Assembly (NCBI GenBank): GCA_003222935.1
Contig: QHXL01000048.1
Span: 1 to 17,266, forward strand
DNA length: 17,266 nucleotides
Source: Acidobacteriota bacterium
GTDB taxonomy: Bacteria > Acidobacteriota > Blastocatellia > Pyrinomonadales > Pyrinomonadaceae
Reading direction: 5' to 3'
Shown here: piece by piece, positions 13,356 to 17,266 of the stretch
How positions within the stretch are numbered: position 1 is the stretch's first letter
Layout: each line of letters opens with the position of its first letter
Position numbers and translations under genes: made by a program
The notes under the pieces: generated by a model
Seen by the model: the letters and a program-made list of their open reading frames with translations, nothing else
Told to the model about the DNA's origin: nothing
The model's database searches: none

Positions 13356-16151
13356 CTAGCCTGGACCAAAACGCTGACGGTACTCAGATGAAGTAATAAA
13401 TGCCTTCACCATTTCAGCATTAACGGCGTTGCCGTTGAATTCATTCAGCTTTTTGAGCCAGAAGTTGAAGCCAGGGGTGTCAGCATCGCGGCGCAGGTAG
13501 CCGAAGTATTCCATCAACACGAAAGCGTTGTTAAGTTCTCGCTGCCTCAGGAATGAAAACTCGGAAACCTTGCGTAATACGGTAGCCCGCGTCTCAGTGG
13601 CGCCGGCTAGTCCAGCTACTAATGAGTCGCGGAAGACCTGCATCGCCGGGAAATCGCCTCTGATCTCGCCGCCACCAAATTGAGTGGTGTGGAAGTTAAT
13701 GTAAGCGCGACCCTCCTTGAGGTTCGCTAACTGTGCGGCGAACGTTGTGTTGTTGCCTTCGGGGGCATCCCACTTGCCGCTGATAGTTCCTCCGACGCCG
13801 GAGCCAAGCGGTGTATTCACGACATCATTGGGATTGTTGTCGTTGAATGGGTTGCCGAAGAATCCCCACACCACTGGGCCATTGACCCCCGGTGTGACAC
13901 TAGGACCCGCGTGAATGTGTGCGGCAACCAGGTTGTCGTTTACGTCTACTGTTTGCGAGCCGGTGAAGTCGAGGTTGCTTATCGTCGCTGTAAACGTCAT
14001 TTGGGTCTGCGCGGGGTTCATGTTGAAGGTCGCCGTGCCGAAAGACGCGGGCCTGCGAGCCCCTCCGGTCGTGGTTGGGTTGGTCGGCGGATTCTCCTGA
14101 CCGTTAGTTAAATTCACAACGAAGTTGCTGGGCGAAATCCCAGCAGATGCCATCAAGTTATCGACATACTGATCGTTGGTCAGAGACGATGGATACTTGT
14201 CTACAAACTCCGGCCTGTTGACGAAGTCGTTGAAGTAAGCCGTCTTGTTTGCTTCGAGGATAGCATCAGCAAGTGGAGCACCCACCGCGTAGCCTTTCTG
14301 TAAAGCCTGATGATCGAGTTCGAAACGTCCATACAATGGAGCCGATCCAAACGCCGCCCGGTTCGCCAGGTAGGCTACAAGTCCGGTGTTCTGAAACTCG
14401 CCTGACAGGAAGAACGCAGCGGAGACGTTGATACGCTTCACTTCAATGCATGTTGCGTTGCTGCCGCAGCTGGTTATCTCATTTACCCAGAAGGCTAAGC
14501 CACTGGGATCGGGTTCGCGATTGAGAAAATCGAGATAATGTTGACGGACGAAGAACGTCGCATCGTCGATTGGATTCGTTGTTGAAGCACCGGTGTCGTT
14601 ATCGAGAATCTTAACCGTAGCGACGTTGGGACTCCCAAGACCAACACCTGCGCCCGTCGGGTTACTCAGTGCCAGGTGAATCGTCTCGTCATTTTCGTCA
14701 AACAAGTCGTTGACGAGTAAGATGCGGAAAGTCTTGCTCGATTCACCCGGATCGAATGTCAACTTACCCAGGGCGATTTCGAAGTCACTCTTTTGACTCG
14801 CGTTGTCAGTTTGACTCTCGTCGAAAGTGTCAAAGTTGATCGTTGCGGTTCCCGACAGGTTCCCGAGCCGGACTACCGTTATATCGACGTGGCCGCTGCC
14901 CTCACCAATTGAGACGTCTGTATCAGCAAACTGAATAAGAGACGTTGCAGAAGCCGTGGTTGGCTGGAGTGAACCCAAAAGACCGTGTTCTTCTTCAGCC
15001 GGGCCAGCGGTGAAGTAGAGCGTATTCACGTCGCCGCCGTTACCACCGTTGCCGAATCTGAGGGCCCATAGCTCGTCGATAGCGATTCCGTTTCCGGATT
15101 CGTCCTGCACGGTGCCCAGAAAAGCTCCGGTGGTCGGGCTGTAAGCGTGAATACTTGGATTGCCCTCACCGAAGTTGCCAATTAATAGGGCACTTCCGAA
15201 GATTCCAAAACTTGCTGGCGCTAAGACGGCACCCCATGGGGCATTGAGTGCTCCGTTATTAATCCCAAATGTCAGATCGCGTACGCCGGCGGTATTGAAC
15301 CTGCGGACGAATCCGTTGCCAACACCCGCTTCCGATCTGCCGCCCGTGCCAACCTTGGCGTAGGTGACATACAGAGAGCCGCCAATGTTTTGAACATTGA
15401 AGGGATGGTAAGTATTTCCTGGCGTAGTCGGAATAGTCGGATCCGCAAAGGGAAAAGACGCGGATGGTTGCAAGACGAAACTGGAGTTGAAGACGTCAAT
15501 TTTTCCGGATGCAAAATCAGGCGCGTATAGAAATTCGCCTCCTGAAGTACCAGTGGCCAGCCCGGTATAGACGTGACCTGCGTTACTCGACATGATCACA
15601 GCTGTCGTAGAACCCGCCGCCGGAACGTTTGGGTTCCAGCCGCTTATATTTCCCGTGAGCGAAGAAAAAAGGAAAGCCGCTTTTCCACTTGCTGCCCCGG
15701 AGCTCACGACGAAATCTGTCGCTCCCCCGACGTTTGCAACCGTGCCGGTTGGTTTGTCACCAGGAATGGTAACTACCGAAAGTGGGGAATTCTTCACAAC
15801 GGGATTACCACCTGCGCCACCCTTATAGAGAGTGGAAGTACTCGTGCCATTGTTCGCCGCCCAAAAGGCACTCGCGCCCGTTGCTGTTAAACCCCAGGGA
15901 TTCACGAGTAAAGGATCCTGGACAAATGCCAGTCCAGGAATGTCGGAAACTAGATTTGTCTGTCGATAGGCAGACCCTGCCGCAATCACAGGAATTTGTG
16001 CCTGCGGAGGGTCGTCCCCGACAGGTTCAGCTGATGCGCGAGATGGGGGGGCTGACGGCAATGCCGGCAGTAGACAGAGATACATGAAGCAAGCCAAGGA
16101 GATGCTGATAAGTTTCCTCACTTGAGCTTTGATGGACCGTGGATGACGCAT
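13356..16151 (-). CDS. Secreted multidomain protein: TIGR03118, Calx-beta, DUF4214 split by a CHRD-like domain
   Basis: This 931-residue protein starts with a signal peptide (basic residues to 13, hydrophobic core 14-30, likely cleavage after ASA near 41). Residues of about 58-396 match the TIGR03118 family, probably a beta-propeller (LVNPWGL, FNVQNIGGSLYVTYAK, LNAPWGAVLAPASFG, LRFGNGGNGG, TLYFTAGP). Residues 405-520 are a Calx-beta domain ending in ILDNDTG. Residues 530-675 are the first part of DUF4214 (YLDFLNREPDPSGLAFW). Residues 677-838 resemble a CHRD domain (LTNGQENPP, AAHIHAGP, AYINFHTTQFGGGEIRG). Residues 840-931 resume DUF4214 (YFGYLRRDADTPGFNFWLKKLNEF). No membrane anchor or lipobox is visible. 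The role is unknown; cell-surface or matrix association is inferred from the domains and the glycan-cluster location. AGGAGG six bases before the ATG fixes the start. Confidence 0.93.
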   Translation of the reverse strand: MRHPRSIKAQVRKLISISLACFMYLCLLPALPSAPPSRASAEPVGDDPPQAQIPVIAAGSAYRQTNLVSDIPGLAFVQDPLLVNPWGLTATGASAFWAANNGTSTSTLYKGGAGGNPVVKNSPLSVVTIPGDKPTGTVANVGGATDFVVSSGAASGKAAFLFSSLTGNISGWNPNVPAAGSTTAVIMSSNAGHVYTGLATGTSGGEFLYAPDFASGKIDVFNSSFVLQPSASFPFADPTIPTTPGNTYHPFNVQNIGGSLYVTYAKVGTGGRSEAGVGNGFVRRFNTAGVRDLTFGINNGALNAPWGAVLAPASFGIFGSALLIGNFGEGNPSIHAYSPTTGAFLGTVQDESGNGIAIDELWALRFGNGGNGGDVNTLYFTAGPAEEEHGLLGSLQPTTASATSLIQFADTDVSIGEGSGHVDITVVRLGNLSGTATINFDTFDESQTDNASQKSDFEIALGKLTFDPGESSKTFRILLVNDLFDENDETIHLALSNPTGAGVGLGSPNVATVKILDNDTGASTTNPIDDATFFVRQHYLDFLNREPDPSGLAFWVNEITSCGSNATCIEVKRINVSAAFFLSGEFQNTGLVAYLANRAAFGSAPLYGRFELDHQALQKGYAVGAPLADAILEANKTAYFNDFVNRPEFVDKYPSSLTNDQYVDNLMASAGISPSNFVVNLTNGQENPPTNPTTTGGARRPASFGTATFNMNPAQTQMTFTATISNLDFTGSQTVDVNDNLVAAHIHAGPSVTPGVNGPVVWGFFGNPFNDNNPNDVVNTPLGSGVGGTISGKWDAPEGNNTTFAAQLANLKEGRAYINFHTTQFGGGEIRGDFPAMQVFRDSLVAGLAGATETRATVLRKVSEFSFLRQRELNNAFVLMEYFGYLRRDADTPGFNFWLKKLNEFNGNAVNAEMVKAFITSSEYRQRFGPG

Positions 16152-16157
16152 TGGGAT

Positions 16158-16163
16158 CCTCCT
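16158..16163 (-). promoter_or_regulatory. Strong Shine-Dalgarno site (AGGAGG) of the secreted-protein gene
   Basis: On the minus strand AGGAGG lies six bases before the ATG at 16151. It is the only perfect ribosome-binding site among the starts in this window; the cluster genes otherwise have weak or absent sites. This suggests that the secreted protein is made at a higher level than its neighbours, or by independent translation initiation. Confidence 0.85.
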
Positions 16164-16197
16164 GAAAGCTTAGGTTGTGTTTTAGGGCCATCAGTCT

Positions 16198-16282
16198 TCG
16201 TGTGGAAGGTTAGTTTGAGTCCCACACGAGTAACTTACTAGCGAGATGCTGGGGAGACACTCTTTTTCGGATTGTTAGTAAG
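16198..16282 (-). promoter_or_regulatory. Two hairpins in the untranslated leader of the secreted-protein gene
   Basis: If transcription starts near the promoter at 16351-16380, the leader is about 190 nt long. It can form an 8-bp stem (16198-16205 with 16222-16229, TCGTGTGG/CCACACGA) and a 7-bp stem (16234-16240 with 16276-16282). I could not match them to a known riboswitch class. The rest of the gap 16152-16430 shows no gene. Both stems are short enough to arise by chance. Confidence 0.35.
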
Positions 16283-16350
16283 AGGGACTTCCTAGTGGTC
16301 AGGCGACAACGCGCTGACTGTCGTCACTGCATTTAATTAGGAACGGGCGA

Positions 16351-16380
16351 ACTCTAGTCTTCTAGCTTGATTGCTGTCAA
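16351..16380 (-). promoter_or_regulatory. Candidate sigma-70-type promoter for the secreted-protein gene
   Basis: On the minus strand a perfect -35 box TTGACA (16375-16380) is followed after 18 nt by TAGAGT (16351-16356), which matches four of six bases of the TATAAT consensus. It lies in the non-coding gap downstream of the broken gmd gene, about 190 nt before the start codon of the secreted protein. It would let this gene be transcribed independently of gmd. The -35 match is strong and the -10 match moderate; no other element supports it. Confidence 0.5.
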
Positions 16381-16430
16381 GATTTTTCCAGCAACTGAGC
16401 TTAATCTGAACAGAAAAATGAAGATCTCTG

Positions 16431-17266
16431 CTAGATCGTTACGGCGCGTTGTTCAGGTTGAGAGGCTTGCTTTGTGAGTGACTTCAAGTCTTCATGAACC
16501 ATTTCTTTGATCAACTGTTCGAACGTGTAAGTTGGTTTCCACTTCAGAATTTTTCTTGCCTTCGAAGCATCGCCAATGAGTTGATCAACTTCAGCCGGGC
16601 GATAGTGCTTCTTATCAACCTGCACATAGTCGCGATAGTCGAGTCCAGCTTCAGAAAACGCCAGTTCACAAAGATCGCGGACCGTGTGAGTGACCCCCGT
16701 AGCGATTACAAAGTCGTCCGGTTCGGACTGTTGCAGCATTAGGTGCATGGCTTAGCCTCTAAGTTTCCAATTCGGAGCTCCGAAGCCAGGCCAAGTTTGA
16801 TTCGGGCGACCGTACTCGTAATCTTCCGAGTGACAAACTCAAATCCCCGTCTGGGACTCTCGTGATTAAACAGAATTCCTACAGCACCGAATAGACCATA
16901 GGCTTCGCGATAATTTCGAGTGAGGTGGTATCCGGCCACTTTACTGATGCCGTAAGGACTGCGCGGCTGGAGCAGGGTAGTTTCTTTCTGAGGCACTTCG
17001 TTGACATTGCCAAACATTTCGCTCGACCCCGCAAAGTAGAACTTGCACTTTGGACGTAGTTCACGAAGGGCGGCAAGGACATAGTGAGTCCCATTGATAT
17101 TGCTGTTCATTGTCGAGAAGCCGTCTGCGAAGCTCTCGGCCACAAAACTTTGCGCGGCGAGGTGATAGCACTCGTCAAAGTCGTGCTGACTGATTACGTG
17201 GAAAATGCTCGGATAACTTTCCAGGCTGGCCCCATGAAGTATCACCTTGTCGAGGAGATGCGCGAT
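16431..17266 (-). pseudogene. gmd: GDP-mannose 4,6-dehydratase, frameshifted by an internal deletion, 5' end outside window
   Basis: The enzyme converts GDP-mannose to GDP-4-keto-6-deoxymannose, the precursor of GDP-fucose, GDP-rhamnose and related deoxysugars. The frame is open to the window edge (IAHLLDKVILHGASLESYP), so the N-terminus lies outside. ECYHLAAQSFV, the SSEMFG serine motif, the YGISK catalytic tyrosine and lysine, and ILFNHESPRRG identify it firmly. After IGNLEAK the frame reads PCT and stops at 16739-16741. The second frame resumes with AMHLMLQQSEPDDFVIATG and runs to a normal C-terminus (YRPAEVDQLIGD) at 16431. The conserved RDWG-A-DYVE segment between the two is missing. Compared with family members this fits a loss of about 34 nt, causing a -1-type shift. 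It could be a true pseudogene or an assembly error. A deoxysugar in the glycan would be expected if it were intact. Confidence 0.9.

Noticed and set aside
16152..16350. Cyclic di-GMP or other riboswitch in the leader of the secreted-protein gene
   Set aside because: Only two short stems were found and no conserved aptamer core could be recognised.

Overview
The window looks like a stretch of a bacterial surface-polysaccharide locus, most likely from an Acidobacteriota-type genome (Blastocatellia-like). The main pointers are the secreted protein combining TIGR03118, Calx-beta, DUF4214 and CHRD-type domains, the DUF4214-type tail on a membrane protein, and long palindromic intergenic repeats. 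The taxonomic call is inference from recalled architectures, not a database result. Base composition appears close to balanced and even, and I saw no tRNA, rRNA, CRISPR array or transposase.

Layout. At the left edge two plus-strand genes run towards the centre: the C-terminal part of a large multi-pass membrane protein with a DUF4214-like tail (3-1853), overlapping a GT2 glycosyltransferase (1831-2649). They converge on a minus-strand series that fills the rest of the window. In transcription order (right to left) this is: a broken GDP-mannose 4,6-dehydratase (17266-16431), a large secreted multidomain protein (16151-13356), a Wzt-type ABC ATPase with a carbohydrate-recognition C-terminus (13189-11897), a coiled-coil protein (11904-10972), a SAM methyltransferase with a beta-rich tail (10944-9607), a GT4 glycosyltransferase (9557-8505), a B12-type radical SAM protein (8494-6752), a GT-C-like membrane protein with an Ig-like tail (6308-4203) and a membrane-anchored GT2 (3756-2821).

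How it may work. The glycosyltransferases would build a lipid-linked glycan. The methyltransferase, coiled-coil protein and Wzt form a tight block that resembles the chain-terminating and chain-measuring machinery of ABC-transporter-dependent O-antigens (WbdD plus Wzt), here split into separate genes. The permease Wzm is not in the window. The radical SAM protein may modify a sugar or lipid.

Intergenic DNA. Five gaps carry palindromic repeats of four unrelated sequence families, three of them long and two of these nested. Each begins within about 40 nt of a stop codon, or overlaps one. One repeat supplies the last codons of the radical SAM gene. The leader of the secreted protein has the only convincing promoter and Shine-Dalgarno site. 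The most concrete anomalies are a roughly 34-nt deletion that frameshifts gmd and a CHRD-like domain inserted inside a DUF4214 module.
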